Source: Nocardia sp. BMG111209
Lineage (GTDB): Bacteria; Actinomycetota; Actinomycetes; Mycobacteriales; Mycobacteriaceae
Assembly: GCF_000381925.1 (NCBI RefSeq)
Contig: NZ_KB907307.1
Span: forward strand, 3,782,001 to 3,846,000
Length of the DNA: 64,000 nucleotides
Direction: 5' to 3'
A program made the translations under genes and the position numbers. Positions 1-9,870 of the stretch are shown piece by piece (position 1 is the stretch's first letter; each line of letters opens with the position of its first letter). The notes beneath the pieces are model-generated. The model saw only the letters and a list, made by a program, of their open reading frames with translations. It did no database searches and was not told where the DNA came from.

Positions 1-2417
1 AGCTGCGACGCCCGTGGATCACCGGCATCGGTACCCGGCAACACGTCGGCCGACCGACCGCCCATGTCAGGGTCGGTCGATACCCGCCCCGAGCCGGGCA
101 TGATCCCGCTACGGCCCGCCGAGGCCCACGCGGAGCCGGGCACAACCCCGGCGACCGTCGAAGTCCCCGAAGCGTCGGCCCGACCTGCCCCGGAATCGTT
201 GCCCGGCAACGCATACAGCGTGATCCGCAACGGAACGTCCACGGTCACGTCGAATCCCGTGGTCGCGTCGGCCGCGATCCTGGCGAGCAGATCGTGTTCA
301 CCCGCTACCGGAACCGGGATCAGGTCCGGGCCCGGCGGCGGCAGGATCTGTTGCACCGCATCGGATTCCGCGCGCGGATAGACGGTGCGCAGGGCCTCGT
401 GCCGCGCCAGCACGTCGGCGACGGCCGCGCCGAGGGCGGGTACGTCCAGTGGGCCGGTGAGGCGGATCGCGACCGGCACGTTGTAGAGCGCCGAGGCCGG
501 GTCGAACTGGTTCAGCAACCACATCCGATACTGGGCGGGCGCCAACGGGATCGGCTCCCGGCGGGGTCGCGGCGCCAGGCGCGGCCGGGCCGGGCCGGTG
601 GGCCGCAACGCCGAGACCGCCGCCGCCAGCGCCTCGACCGTCGGCGCCTCGAACAGCACGCGAGCGGGGAAGTCGGTGCCGGTTTCGGCGCGGATCCGGG
701 CGGCCGCCTGGGTCGCCGCCAGCGAGTTACCGCCGAGCGCGAAGAAATCGTCGTCCAGTCCGACGCGGGTGACCTGCAGCAGGTCGGCGAAGATCGCCGC
801 GACGACCCGCTGCACCGGGTCGACCGGCGCGCGATAGGCGGCCATCGCCAGGTCCGGCGCGGGCAGCGCGGCCCGGTCGAGTTTGCCGACGGGGGTGAGC
901 GGAATGTGGTCCAGCACCGTGATCGAGGCGGGCACCATGTACGCGGGCAGCGCCTGACCGGCGTGCGCCAGCAGACCGGCGGCGTCGACGGACACACCCG
1001 CGGCCGGCAGCACATGCGCCACCAGAACGGTCGCGCCGGTGGGCCCGGTGTGCGCGACGGTGGCGGCGAAGTCGACGTCCGGATGCGCCGCCAGGACCGC
1101 GTCGATCTCGCCGAGTTCGATGCGGAAGCCACGCACCTTGACCTGGAAGTCGTTGCGGCCCACGTACTGTACGCCCGCGCGCGTCTCCCGGCCCAGGTCG
1201 CCGGTGCGGTAGGCGCGGCTGCCGGGCGGTCCGAACGGATCGGCCACGAAGCGGGCCGCGGTGAGCCCGGGGCGGCGGTGGTAGCCGCGGGCCACGCCCG
1301 CACCGGCCAGGTACATCTCGCCGACGTCACCCGGGACGGCCCGGCGCAACCGGTCGTCCAGGATCCGCGTGCTCATGTTGCGGATGGCCGTGCCGAGGGT
1401 GATCGGGTCGCCGGGCGCCAGCGGTTCGCCGATCGACATGATCACGGTGGCCTCGGTGGGCCCGTATACATTGACGAACCGGCGGCCGCGGGTCGCCCAG
1501 CGGGTGACCAGATCCGGTGCCCAGGCCTCGCCGCCGATCGCGAGGCTCTCCAGGTCGCCGAGCCCGGCCGGATCCATCGAGGCGACCGCGGCGGGCGTGA
1601 GGAATGCGTGCGTGACCCGCTCGGCGCGCAGCAGTCCGGCCAGTTCTGCACCGCCGTACACGTCGGTCGGCGCGATGACCATGGTCGCGCCCGCGCCGCA
1701 GGCCAGCAGCAGTTCCAGCATCGAGGCGTCGAAACTGGGCGAGGCGAAGTGCAGCGTCCGCGAATACTCGGTCACGCCGTAGCGCTCCCGCTGTTCGACG
1801 CACACCCCCGACAGGCCGGTGTGGCTCACCACGACACCCTTCGGCAGGCCGGTGGAGCCGGAGGTGTAGATCAGGTATGCCGCGTCGTCGCCGCGCAGCG
1901 GCCGCACCCGATCGGTGTTGACGACCAGATCGTCGGGAAAGCGGCGGCAGGCCGCCTCGAATTCGGGGTCGTCGAGCACCAGCCAGGGCGGGCCGGCGGG
2001 CAGTGCCGCCCGCGCGGCGGCGATCGTGAGGCCGAGTACGGCGCCGGAGTCCTCGGCCATCCGGCTCACCCGCGCGGCCGGATAGCGGGGATCGATCGGC
2101 ACGAAGGCGGCGCCCGACTTCGCGACGGCCCACACCGCGGCCACCGACCACACCGAGCGCGGGATGCCCAGGGCGACGACGTCCTCGGGCCCGAGGCCGC
2201 GGGCGATCAGCAGCCGCGCCACCCGGGAGGACCAGCCGTCCAGTTCGGCATAGGTCATCGACCGTTGCGCGTCGGCCACGGCGATACCGTCGGGATTGCG
2301 CTCGACGGCCGAGGCGAGCAGATGCGGGAGGGTGGTGACGGACGGGGTGCGACGGCGTAAGGGGCGGGTCCGGGTGGCCGTCACGCGCCGATCCTGCCTC
2401 GAACCCACGTCCACCAT
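1..2417 (-). CDS. Non-ribosomal peptide synthetase, N-terminal part (A-T-C), cut by window edge
   Basis: Partial gene, open to the left edge. The ATG at 2417 has GGAGG seven bases upstream and an in-frame TGA just before it. The protein starts directly with an adenylation domain: [11 protein letters not shown] core (complement of about 1830-1870), [16 protein letters not shown], and the catalytic lysine in [13 protein letters not shown] carrier domain follows ([11 protein letters not shown], serine for phosphopantetheine), then the start of a condensation domain ([12 protein letters not shown], complement of about 500-560). An A-first order suggests an initiation module. Aligning by eye to GrsA, I read the specificity positions as D-A-L-F-A-G-V-V, a hydrophobic pocket with no confident substrate. 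After [10 protein letters not shown] the condensation domain holds an unusual stretch of at least 60 Gly/Ser/Asp-rich residues before its HHxxxDG motif, which is outside the window. Confidence 0.9.
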   Translation of the reverse strand, partial: MVDVGSRQDRRVTATRTRPLRRRTPSVTTLPHLLASAVERNPDGIAVADAQRSMTYAELDGWSSRVARLLIARGLGPEDVVALGIPRSVWSVAAVWAVAKSGAAFVPIDPRYPAARVSRMAEDSGAVLGLTIAAARAALPAGPPWLVLDDPEFEAACRRFPDDLVVNTDRVRPLRGDDAAYLIYTSGSTGLPKGVVVSHTGLSGVCVEQRERYGVTEYSRTLHFASPSFDASMLELLLACGAGATMVIAPTDVYGGAELAGLLRAERVTHAFLTPAAVASMDPAGLGDLESLAIGGEAWAPDLVTRWATRGRRFVNVYGPTEATVIMSIGEPLAPGDPITLGTAIRNMSTRILDDRLRRAVPGDVGEMYLAGAGVARGYHRRPGLTAARFVADPFGPPGSRAYRTGDLGRETRAGVQYVGRNDFQVKVRGFRIELGEIDAVLAAHPDVDFAATVAHTGPTGATVLVAHVLPAAGVSVDAAGLLAHAGQALPAYMVPASITVLDHIPLTPVGKLDRAALPAPDLAMAAYRAPVDPVQRVVAAIFADLLQVTRVGLDDDFFALGGNSLAATQAAARIRAETGTDFPARVLFEAPTVEALAAAVSALRPTGPARPRLAPRPRREPIPLAPAQYRMWLLNQFDPASALYNVPVAIRLTGPLDVPALGAAVADVLARHEALRTVYPRAESDAVQQILPPPGPDLIPVPVAGEHDLLARIAADATTGFDVTVDVPLRITLYALPGNDSGAGRADASGTSTVAGVVPGSAWASAGRSGIMPGSGRVSTDPDMGGRSADVLPGTDAGDPRASQ

Positions 2418-2656
2418 GCATCAACCTCCACGCTCACGAAAACGATCTCGCCCGATCGACCCCTCGGGCGGCACACCGGTATGCAACACTCACTGCGCAA
2501 TACAACAGCTCCAGCGCAGTCAACGCCACTCGGCGAGTGCCGGGTACCCCTCTTTTCCATCAAGGGAAACCGATCGGCCGGGATTCACAGCCGCCTCACA
2601 CCTGCGACGATGTGAAACCGGCTGCCGTACAACGTGAGCGGGTTCGAATCCGACGG

Positions 2657-2830
2657 TCAGAGGTGCGGGTGGTGTCCCAGCGAGGCGCTGAACACCGAGG
2701 CGGGGCGGCGGCCGGCCGCCAGATTGACCCGCTCCTGCGGAGTCAGCACATGCCGGGAATACATGCGGCGGGCACGATCACGCACGGCGGCCAGCAGACG
2801 GACCCGCGACGGGGCATGAACAGCGAACAT
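2657..2830 (-). CDS. Small basic hypothetical protein, 57 aa
   Basis: Family not recognised. The ATG at 2830 is preceded by GAGGAG with eight bases of spacing, which favours it over upstream starts in the same frame. The product is short, Arg/Ala-rich and without a signal peptide or membrane segment; it contains LTPQERVNLAAGRRP and ends LGHHPHL. It lies upstream of and co-directional with the NRPS gene, with 240 bp between them. It is not MbtH-like: it is too short and lacks the conserved Trp/Pro pattern of that family. A helical cytosolic protein is possible. Confidence rests on the ribosome binding site alone. Confidence 0.5.
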   Translation of the reverse strand: MFAVHAPSRVRLLAAVRDRARRMYSRHVLTPQERVNLAAGRRPASVFSASLGHHPHL

Positions 2831-3072
2831 GACGGCAACTCCTCGTAGACGAACGTCAACCCCCCTGGGTGGGCGGAATGTCCATTCTCGCACGTTATTA
2901 CCCACAATGTCGTCAAGAATTCATGAAGAGTTCACGAAAATTCAACTGCGACCAGTTCGCTTCCCGTAAACATACTGGTCACAAGGTGTTTCGGCACGAC
3001 ATCGGGCAATCCCGCACCGGCCCCAGGTTTCCCGGTCTGGACCGAGCGCCCGGCACAACCGACAATACAAAG

Positions 3073-4746
3073 GTGGCCCGTATCCTCCTGACGCACGCGC
3101 TGCGCCGCCGGCTGCCGGTCGTGCTCGGCATGCTGCTGGTGCTGCTGGCGACTCCCCTTCCGGCAGTGGCCGATCCGCCGCTCCCCTACCGATGGCACGA
3201 GGAGTTCCTCACCACCCCGGACGGCCTCCGGCTGCACGCGGACGTGTTGCGCCCGAGCGGATTACCCGACGACGCCCGAACTCCGGTGGTGCTGACCGTG
3301 AGTCCGTACCGAGCCCACCTCGCCTATCTGACCGAACCCCGCCCCGGCGGCGGGCCGTCCACCACCGACCTGCCGGTGGACATGTTCCTGGCCGCCGGAT
3401 ACACCTACGTGATCGCCGATCTGCGCGGCTTCGGCGGCTCCACCGGATGTCCCGACTTCGGCGGCCCCGGCGAGCGATCGGACGTGCACACCGCGGTGGA
3501 ATGGGCTGCCGCACAACCCTGGTCGACCGGTCGCGTCGGTCTGCTCGGCACCTCCTACGAGGGCTGGACCGGGCTGATGGGCCTGGCCACCCACCCGGAC
3601 GGCCTCGCCGCGGTCGCCGCCTTCGAACCGGTGGTCGATCCCTATTCCTATCTGTACATGCAGGGCATCTCGTGGAAGTTCTCCGGGAAACCGGTGACCG
3701 AGAACGGGATCCGGCCCGCCGATCTCGCCGGGCTGGAACATCTGCTGATCTCCGCGACCCCGCCGCATCCCGGCGACTCACCCGAGTACCGCGCGAATGC
3801 GGCTCGGGCGCCGCTGGAATGCGCGCCGCCGTATCTGGCCGGCATCATGAACCACGACGGCGCCACCGACTTCTGGCGCGACCGCGATCTGGTGGATCGG
3901 CTGCGCGGCAACACGATTCCACTGTTCCTCGGCCAGGGCTTCGTCGACTACAACACCCGCGCGGACCGGATCTTCCGGTTGTGGAACGGACTCGGGCCCG
4001 GCGAGCACCGCGCCTGGTTCGGCCAGTGGGGCCACCGAACCTGTCATGTCGACTGTGGCACACCGCAATTCGATACCGAACTGCTCGCCTTCTTCGACCG
4101 GCACGTGGCCGGCCGGGACGTCGAGGTACCCGGGCCGCGGATCACCGTCGGCCAGTTCGACGGCCGCTGGCGCGCGGAAGACGCCTGGCCACCGGCGGAT
4201 TCGCGAACGGTCACGATGCCGCTGCGCACCGGCGACTACACCGATCGCGGCTTCCCGCCCGGCCCCGACCGCGAGATCTGGTCGGTGTCACAGCCGTCGG
4301 CCGAGGATCAGCACCTGTCCGGCGCGCCGGTCGCCACCGTGACCGCGGCCGGACCGCCGGACGCCACCGTCGCGGTCGAACTGTACGACGTGGCCCCCGA
4401 CGGGCTCGCCACCGTGATCACCCGCGGGATCGCCCCGGTCGGCGCCGGGCAGATACGCCTGCTCGCGCAGGACTGGCCGATCCCGGCCGGGCACCGGATC
4501 GCGGCCCGGATCACCGATGTCGTGGACGACGTCTGGTCGCACGCCCCGGCGTTCGCCCGGGTCTCGGTCACCGCAGCCAGCGTCGACCTGCCGCTGCTCA
4601 CCGAGATCCGCCGTCCCGGCCTCACCGGCGCCGTCACCGACGGCATCGTCAAATGGCGGGCGGAGAAGATCACGGCGATCCGGCCGGACGTGTTGAACAA
4701 TGACACAGTGACCGTTTCGTTCCCCAACCGTACCGGCGACCGATGA
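3073..4746 (+). CDS. Secreted CocE/NonD (S15) family alpha/beta hydrolase
   Basis: 557 aa from the GTG at 3073. This start is chosen because a signal peptide follows at once: arginines at 11-13, a Leu/Val core at 16-26 and a likely cut after AVA at residue 33. An upstream frame opening would bury the signal. Family features are the DLRGFGGSTG strand-turn, the nucleophile motif GTSYEGW, a helical cap, GHRTCH carrying the likely catalytic His, and the C-terminal jelly-roll typical of Xaa-Pro dipeptidyl-peptidase/cocaine-esterase enzymes. The substrate cannot be read; an exported peptidase or esterase is expected. The stop overlaps the next start as ATGA, so it is translationally coupled to the M20 peptidase, which hints at joint peptide or amide breakdown. 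Confidence 0.86.
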   Translation: MARILLTHALRRRLPVVLGMLLVLLATPLPAVADPPLPYRWHEEFLTTPDGLRLHADVLRPSGLPDDARTPVVLTVSPYRAHLAYLTEPRPGGGPSTTDLPVDMFLAAGYTYVIADLRGFGGSTGCPDFGGPGERSDVHTAVEWAAAQPWSTGRVGLLGTSYEGWTGLMGLATHPDGLAAVAAFEPVVDPYSYLYMQGISWKFSGKPVTENGIRPADLAGLEHLLISATPPHPGDSPEYRANAARAPLECAPPYLAGIMNHDGATDFWRDRDLVDRLRGNTIPLFLGQGFVDYNTRADRIFRLWNGLGPGEHRAWFGQWGHRTCHVDCGTPQFDTELLAFFDRHVAGRDVEVPGPRITVGQFDGRWRAEDAWPPADSRTVTMPLRTGDYTDRGFPPGPDREIWSVSQPSAEDQHLSGAPVATVTAAGPPDATVAVELYDVAPDGLATVITRGIAPVGAGQIRLLAQDWPIPAGHRIAARITDVVDDVWSHAPAFARVSVTAASVDLPLLTEIRRPGLTGAVTDGIVKWRAEKITAIRPDVLNNDTVTVSFPNRTGDR

Positions 4747-6098
4747 CCAGCGGCATCTCCCCCGTCACCGGCGTCGACGACCGCACCGCCGAGCGGCTCG
4801 CGGCCGCGCTGCGCTGCATCACCGTCTCCCGTGACACCGGCGACCGCGACGACGCCGAATTCCACCGCCTCGGTGCGCAACTCGAGCGGGACTATCCGCT
4901 CGTGCACGCCGAGCTGACCCTCGAACGGTTCGGGCACAGCCGCCTGTACCGCTGGGACGGCGTCGAATCCGGACCGCCCGTGGCGATCCTGCTGGCCCAT
5001 CTGGACGTGGTGCCCGCCGACGACGAGCGGCTGTGGACCCATCCGCCGTTCGCCGGGGTCGTCGACGACGAATTCGTCTGGGGCCGTGGCGCCATCGACG
5101 ACAAGAGCCGGGTGCTGGCCCTCCTCGAGGCCGTGGAGGCGCTGCTCGCCGCGGGCCGGCGCCCCCGCCGCACGATCTACCTCGCCTTCGGCCACGACGA
5201 GGAGCTCAGCGGCGCCGAGGGCGCCGTCCGGATGGCCGCCCGGCTGCGCGAACTCGGCGTGCACGCCGATCTGCTGCTGGACGAGGGCGGCGTGATCACC
5301 ACCGGCCTCGCCGCCGGCGTCGAGCGGCCGGTCGGCAACATCATGATCGGCGAAAAGGGCTGGGCCACGGTGAAATTGACGGTGGTCGAACCGGGCGGAC
5401 ATTCCTCGATGCCGGGCCGGGAGACCGCGGTGGGCCGGATCGCCCGCGCGGTGGCGCGGATCCAGGACCATCCGATGCCGCTGCGGATGACCCCGGCGGT
5501 CGCCGAGATGCTGCGCCGGGCCCGCCCGGCGATGGCCGAACCGCGCCGCAGCGCGCTGCGGCTGCTACCCGTGGTCTCCCCGATCGTGACCCGCATCCTG
5601 GCGACCCGGCCGCAGACCGAGGCGATGGTCCGCACCACCGCCGCGGCGACGGTGATCCACGGCGGCGTGAAGGCCAACGTGCTGCCGCAGCGGGCCGAGG
5701 CGCTGGTGAATTTCCGTATCCTGCCCGGCGATTCGGTGGCCGCGGTGCTCGAGCACTGCCGCCGGGTGGTCCGCGACCCCGAGGTGAGCGTGGAACTCGA
5801 CGGGCCGGTGGCCGAGCCGTCGCGGATCGGCGCGCCGGGCCCGGCCTACGATCTGGTCGCCGAGGTGGCCTGTGCGGTGGTCCCCGGGATCGTGCCGACC
5901 ACCGGAATCGTGCCCGGCGCCACCGATTCCCGGCACTACGACGGCCTGGCCGGCACCCGCTGCAATTTCGCCCCGATCGTCCTCGACGAGGTCGATCTCG
6001 GCCGGATCCACGGCGCCGACGAACGCCTGTCCCGCATCGACTACGGCCGCCTGATCGAGTTCGACCACCGCCTGCTCACCCGCCTGAGCGAGCGGTGA
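4743..6098 (+). CDS. M20 family metallopeptidase (carboxypeptidase/PM20D1-like)
   Basis: 451 aa, starting inside the stop codon of the preceding hydrolase. The LAHLDVVP motif supplies the first metal histidine and the neighbouring Asp. WGRGAIDDKS supplies the bridging Asp, and GHDEELSGAEGA the catalytic Glu pair. A dimerisation domain lies at about 200-310 (GWATVKLTVVEPGGHSSMPG), and the last metal histidine is near the end in IHGADER. This order matches the two-zinc M20 hydrolases closest to PM20D1 and yeast carboxypeptidase S, which cleave peptides or N-acyl amino acids. No signal peptide is visible, so it is cytosolic while its operon partner is exported. Confidence 0.88.
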   Translation: MTSGISPVTGVDDRTAERLAAALRCITVSRDTGDRDDAEFHRLGAQLERDYPLVHAELTLERFGHSRLYRWDGVESGPPVAILLAHLDVVPADDERLWTHPPFAGVVDDEFVWGRGAIDDKSRVLALLEAVEALLAAGRRPRRTIYLAFGHDEELSGAEGAVRMAARLRELGVHADLLLDEGGVITTGLAAGVERPVGNIMIGEKGWATVKLTVVEPGGHSSMPGRETAVGRIARAVARIQDHPMPLRMTPAVAEMLRRARPAMAEPRRSALRLLPVVSPIVTRILATRPQTEAMVRTTAAATVIHGGVKANVLPQRAEALVNFRILPGDSVAAVLEHCRRVVRDPEVSVELDGPVAEPSRIGAPGPAYDLVAEVACAVVPGIVPTTGIVPGATDSRHYDGLAGTRCNFAPIVLDEVDLGRIHGADERLSRIDYGRLIEFDHRLLTRLSER

Positions 6099-6237
6099 GA
6101 TCCCGGCCCGCCACGAGGAGAAACCGGGGCGGAGCCGGACATCTCGTGCGACCATGGGTAGCCCCGCGGGCCCGTGGCCGAGCCGCCACGCGCGCGGCGG
6201 TACAGCCGGACGATCGGAAGAAAGGCGGGCGGGCCTC

Positions 6238-7095
6238 ATGCCGCGGACCGAAACCAGCAGGTTCGACGGGAAGGGCGGCCGGATCTTCTGGCGGGCCTGG
6301 CTACCCGACGGCGAGGTCCGCGCGGTCGCGATCCTCGTGCACGGCGTCGGCGAGCACTCCGGCCGCTACGAGCACGTCGGGCAGCGGCTGGCCGAGCACG
6401 GGTTCGCCACCTACGCCGACGACCACATCGGCCACGGACAGTCCGCCGGTCACGGCGCGAACATCGGATCGCTGGACGAGGCCGCCGACAACGAGGCCAC
6501 GATGCTCGACATCGCCACGCAGCGGCATGCCGGATTGCCGCGGTTCGTCATCGGCCACAGCATGGGCAGCCTGATCGCGCTGTATCTCGTCACCCGCGGC
6601 CCGGTGGACCTCACCGGCCTGGTGATCTCGGCGCCGCCGCTGATCCAGCACGCCAATCCGGTGGAACGGCTGGCCTGGCCGGTGCTGACCCGGCTGGCGC
6701 CGGTGCTGAGCCGCCGCGCTCCCGGCCTGGGGGTGGTGAAATTGGACACCTCGGCGATCAGCCGCGACTCCGAGGTGGTCGCCGCCTACACCGGCGATCC
6801 GCTGGTCCATCACGGCGCGTTGCCGGCCCGCACGGCCGCCGAGATCCTGCGCGGCGCCGCCTTCGTCCAGGAACATCTGGATCGGCTGACCCTGCCCACG
6901 CTGGTATTGCAGGGCAGCGCCGACCGGCTGGCCCCGCCCGCGGGCGCCGACCTGGTCGAGCGGCACGCGGCCGCGACCGATCTCACGGTGATCCGCTACC
7001 CGGGCCTGTTCCACGAGGTCTTCAACGAACCGGAGCAGGATACGGTGCTCGGGGACATGGTCGGCTGGCTGGAGGCGCATCTGCCCCCGCAGTAG
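6238..7095 (+). CDS. Monoacylglycerol-lipase-like alpha/beta hydrolase
   Basis: 285 aa. It begins MPRTETSRFDGKGG, the usual short lead-in of bacterial monoglyceride lipases. LVHGVGEHSGRY forms the oxyanion region, DHIGHGQS follows, and GHSMGS contains the nucleophile serine. The acid lies in LQGSADRLAPP and the histidine in PGLFHEVFNE. The length and all motifs fit the family of M. tuberculosis Rv0183 and human MGLL, which hydrolyse monoacylglycerols in host or storage lipid breakdown. The ribosome binding site is weak; the start at 6238 is preferred over 6154 because homologues start here. The next gene begins 10 bp downstream, so the two are likely co-transcribed. Confidence 0.85.
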   Translation: MPRTETSRFDGKGGRIFWRAWLPDGEVRAVAILVHGVGEHSGRYEHVGQRLAEHGFATYADDHIGHGQSAGHGANIGSLDEAADNEATMLDIATQRHAGLPRFVIGHSMGSLIALYLVTRGPVDLTGLVISAPPLIQHANPVERLAWPVLTRLAPVLSRRAPGLGVVKLDTSAISRDSEVVAAYTGDPLVHHGALPARTAAEILRGAAFVQEHLDRLTLPTLVLQGSADRLAPPAGADLVERHAAATDLTVIRYPGLFHEVFNEPEQDTVLGDMVGWLEAHLPPQ

Positions 7096-7578
<483 letters not shown>

Positions 7579-7708
7579 CCGACCGGTCCGGAAACCGCAA
7601 AGCACCGGGTCAGCGGGGCCCTCGCGGGCCGGGGAGCCGACGTCAAAAGTACGGCAACTCCACCCTGCTGTTCAGCTGGCGGCAACCAGCCGCTGCTAGC
7701 GTGCGCGC

Positions 7709-8434
7709 GTGTCCGCACAGTTGGTGGTGAGTATCCATGACGTGGCTCCGGCAACCGACGCCGAGACCGCGCGGTGGTGCGCCGATGCCGATTCGTTCGG
7801 TATTCCGGTGTCGCTGTTGGTGATTCCGGGGCCGTGGCGGGGTGCCCGCCTGTCCGAGGCGCCGGAGTACGGGATGTTCCTGCGGGAGCGGCGCGCACAC
7901 GGCGACGAGATCATGTTGCACGGCTGGGAACATCGCGCATCCGGCGAGGGCCCGGCGCTGCGCCGTGCGGTGGCGCGGGCGGTGGCGCGCGGCGCCGCGG
8001 AGTTCGCCGCGCTGGAGACCGCCGGCGCCGACGACCGGTTACGCCGGGCGACCGCGGTGATGGACGAGATGGGCCTGGCGACAACCGGATTCACCCCGCC
8101 GGGCTGGCTGGCCTCGCCGGCCGCGCTCCGGTCCCTGACCAGCGCCGGATTCTCGCACACCACAGACCATTTCGGCCTGCTCGATCTGCGCACCGGACAG
8201 CGCCGGCGCGGCTTCGCGCTGTCGCAGCGGCCCGGCGGCACCGGGGAACGCATGGCGGCCGGACTGATGCAGCGGCTGGCCCGCCACTCGGCCCGGCGGG
8301 GCGGATTCGTCCGCATCGCCCTGCATCCCGACGATCTGCACCGGCCCGGACTGCGCACGGCGGCGCTGCGGGCCATCGAGTCCGCGCTGACGGCGGGCGC
8401 GCAGGCCACGACCTACGCCGGAGTGATCGAATGA
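7709..8434 (+). CDS. DUF2334 polysaccharide-deacetylase-like protein
   Basis: 241 aa from a GTG. It opens with VVSIHDVAPAT, which places an Asp near the N-terminus as in metal-dependent deacetylases. HGDEIMLHGWEH follows, a probable metal-binding His pair, then GFTPPGWLASPAA and VRIALHPDDL near the end. This is the NodB-type fold pattern of DUF2334 proteins, whose substrates are mostly unknown. Its last codons overlap the start of the glycosyltransferase gene, so the pair is translationally coupled. A role in trimming or modifying a glycolipid or polysaccharide made by that partner is a reasonable inference. Confidence 0.82.
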   Translation: MSAQLVVSIHDVAPATDAETARWCADADSFGIPVSLLVIPGPWRGARLSEAPEYGMFLRERRAHGDEIMLHGWEHRASGEGPALRRAVARAVARGAAEFAALETAGADDRLRRATAVMDEMGLATTGFTPPGWLASPAALRSLTSAGFSHTTDHFGLLDLRTGQRRRGFALSQRPGGTGERMAAGLMQRLARHSARRGGFVRIALHPDDLHRPGLRTAALRAIESALTAGAQATTYAGVIE

Positions 8435-9792
8435 TGCGTATCGTGCAGCTGGCCAATTTCTACACGCCGGCCTCCGGGGGGCTGCGTACCTGTGTGGACG
8501 AGATCGGCCGCGGCTATCTGGCGGCCGGGCACGAACGGGTGCTCGTGGTGCCCGGCCTGACCGACACCGACGAGATCACCCCGGCCGGACGCCGGATCAC
8601 CGTGCGCGGGCCGCGATTCGGCGGCACCGGCTACCACATGCTGACCGCCCGCCGCACCCGCCCGTTGCTGGAGGAGCTGGCGCCGGACGTGATCGAGTGC
8701 AGCGACAAGCTCAGCGTGCGCTGGCTCGCGCCGTGGGCCCGCCGCGCGGGGGTGCCGCTGGTGCTGTTCTCGCACGAGCGCATCGACGCCATCCTGCGCG
8801 CCCGGGTACCGCGCGGATTCCCGCTGTCGGCGGCCGCCGACGTGGCCAACCGCCGCCTGGCCGCGCGGGCCGAGAAGATCGTCGTCACTTCGGGTTTCGC
8901 GCGCACCGAATTCACCCGGATCGGCGCGGGCAACGTGCACCGGGTACCGCTGGGCGTGGACCTGGACACCTTCCATCCGCAGGCGGTCGCGCGGCTGGAT
9001 CCGGACGTGGTGGCGATCCGCCCGCCCGGCGAGGCCGAGAAGCGGCCCACCCGGCCGCTTCCGGTCCGGCCGCGCGCCGGGCTGTCGCTGGCCCGGCCGG
9101 AATACGCGGTGGTGCGGCGCAATGCGGCGTTCCGGCGCACCGCCTCGGCCGCCGCGCGCGGCGATCGGGTGCGGCACAACGGGATCCGGCCGCTGTTGCA
9201 GACCCGGCACGGCGGCCCGATCCGCATCGGTGACGAGATCGCCCCCCGCACCCTGCCCTCCGGGCCGGAGGTTCGGCTGGTCACCGTGAGCCGGTTGTCC
9301 CGGGAGAAGCGGCCGGAGCGCGCGATCGAGGCCCTGGAGTTGTTGCGCAACAGCGGGGTTCGCGCCGAACTGACCATGATCGGGGACGGCCCGCACCGCG
9401 AGCGCCTGCACCGCCGGGCCGCGGACCTGCCGGTGCGGTTCCTCGGGCACGTCACCGACCGGGACGCGGTGGCCGCGTGGGTGGCCGCGGCCGATATCGC
9501 GATCTGCCCCTCCCCTGCGGAGACCTTCGGACTCGCGGTGCTGGAGGCCCTGGCCTGCGGTACGCCGGTGGTGGTGCCGCACGACGGCGCCGCGCGAGAG
9601 TTGCTGGGCCCGGCCGGATCCGGGATCGAATGCGACGGCACCCCGGCCGGTCTCGCCGACGGCGTCCGCAACCTGCTCACCGTACCGGCCACCGATCGGC
9701 GCAACGCGGCCCGGCTGGCCGCCGAGCGCTTCCCGTGGTCGACCACGGTGGCCGGGATGCTCGCGCTGTACGCCGACTACACCGGGATGTGA
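8431..9792 (+). CDS. GT4 glycosyltransferase, PimC-like mannosyltransferase
   Basis: 453 aa. The start ATG at 8431 overlaps the deacetylase stop. The N-terminal QLANFYTPASGGLRTCVDEI and FSHERIDAI strongly recall mycobacterial PimC, an alpha-mannosyltransferase of phosphatidylinositol mannoside synthesis. The C-terminal Rossmann half shows VSRLSREKRPERAIEAL and PSPAETFGLAVLEALACG, the GDP/UDP-sugar binding E-x7-E motif of GT4 enzymes. Between the domains, residues about 188-278 form a roughly 90-residue Arg/Pro-rich stretch that PimC lacks. A cytosolic or membrane-associated enzyme acting on a lipid-linked acceptor is expected. The donor sugar is inferred only from the family. Confidence 0.82.
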   Translation: MMRIVQLANFYTPASGGLRTCVDEIGRGYLAAGHERVLVVPGLTDTDEITPAGRRITVRGPRFGGTGYHMLTARRTRPLLEELAPDVIECSDKLSVRWLAPWARRAGVPLVLFSHERIDAILRARVPRGFPLSAAADVANRRLAARAEKIVVTSGFARTEFTRIGAGNVHRVPLGVDLDTFHPQAVARLDPDVVAIRPPGEAEKRPTRPLPVRPRAGLSLARPEYAVVRRNAAFRRTASAAARGDRVRHNGIRPLLQTRHGGPIRIGDEIAPRTLPSGPEVRLVTVSRLSREKRPERAIEALELLRNSGVRAELTMIGDGPHRERLHRRAADLPVRFLGHVTDRDAVAAWVAAADIAICPSPAETFGLAVLEALACGTPVVVPHDGAARELLGPAGSGIECDGTPAGLADGVRNLLTVPATDRRNAARLAAERFPWSTTVAGMLALYADYTGM

Positions 9793-9870
9793 CCGCGGCG
9801 CGGTAGCGGACACCGGACGAATCACCCCTTCCGGTCGGCACATCCTGCCGGGAACAGTCACCATGATCGG

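Noticed and set aside
294..2360. A 688-codon open frame on the plus strand opposite the NRPS gene
   Set aside because: Its Arg/Gly/Gln-rich product has no family motif, while the minus strand reads continuous A-T-C NRPS motifs. It is a GC-driven shadow.
2596..2615. TCACA-n10-TGTGA as a CRP-type site
   Set aside because: The half-sites are in the reverse order and spacing of the CRP consensus (TGTGA-n6-TCACA); it is more likely chance.
2418..2656. An IdeR iron box in front of the NRPS gene, which would mark a siderophore cluster
   Set aside because: No TTAGGTTAG-type 19-bp palindrome is present. A TTGACT/TATTGC pair at about 2523-2497 has only 15-bp spacing and is not convincing as a promoter.
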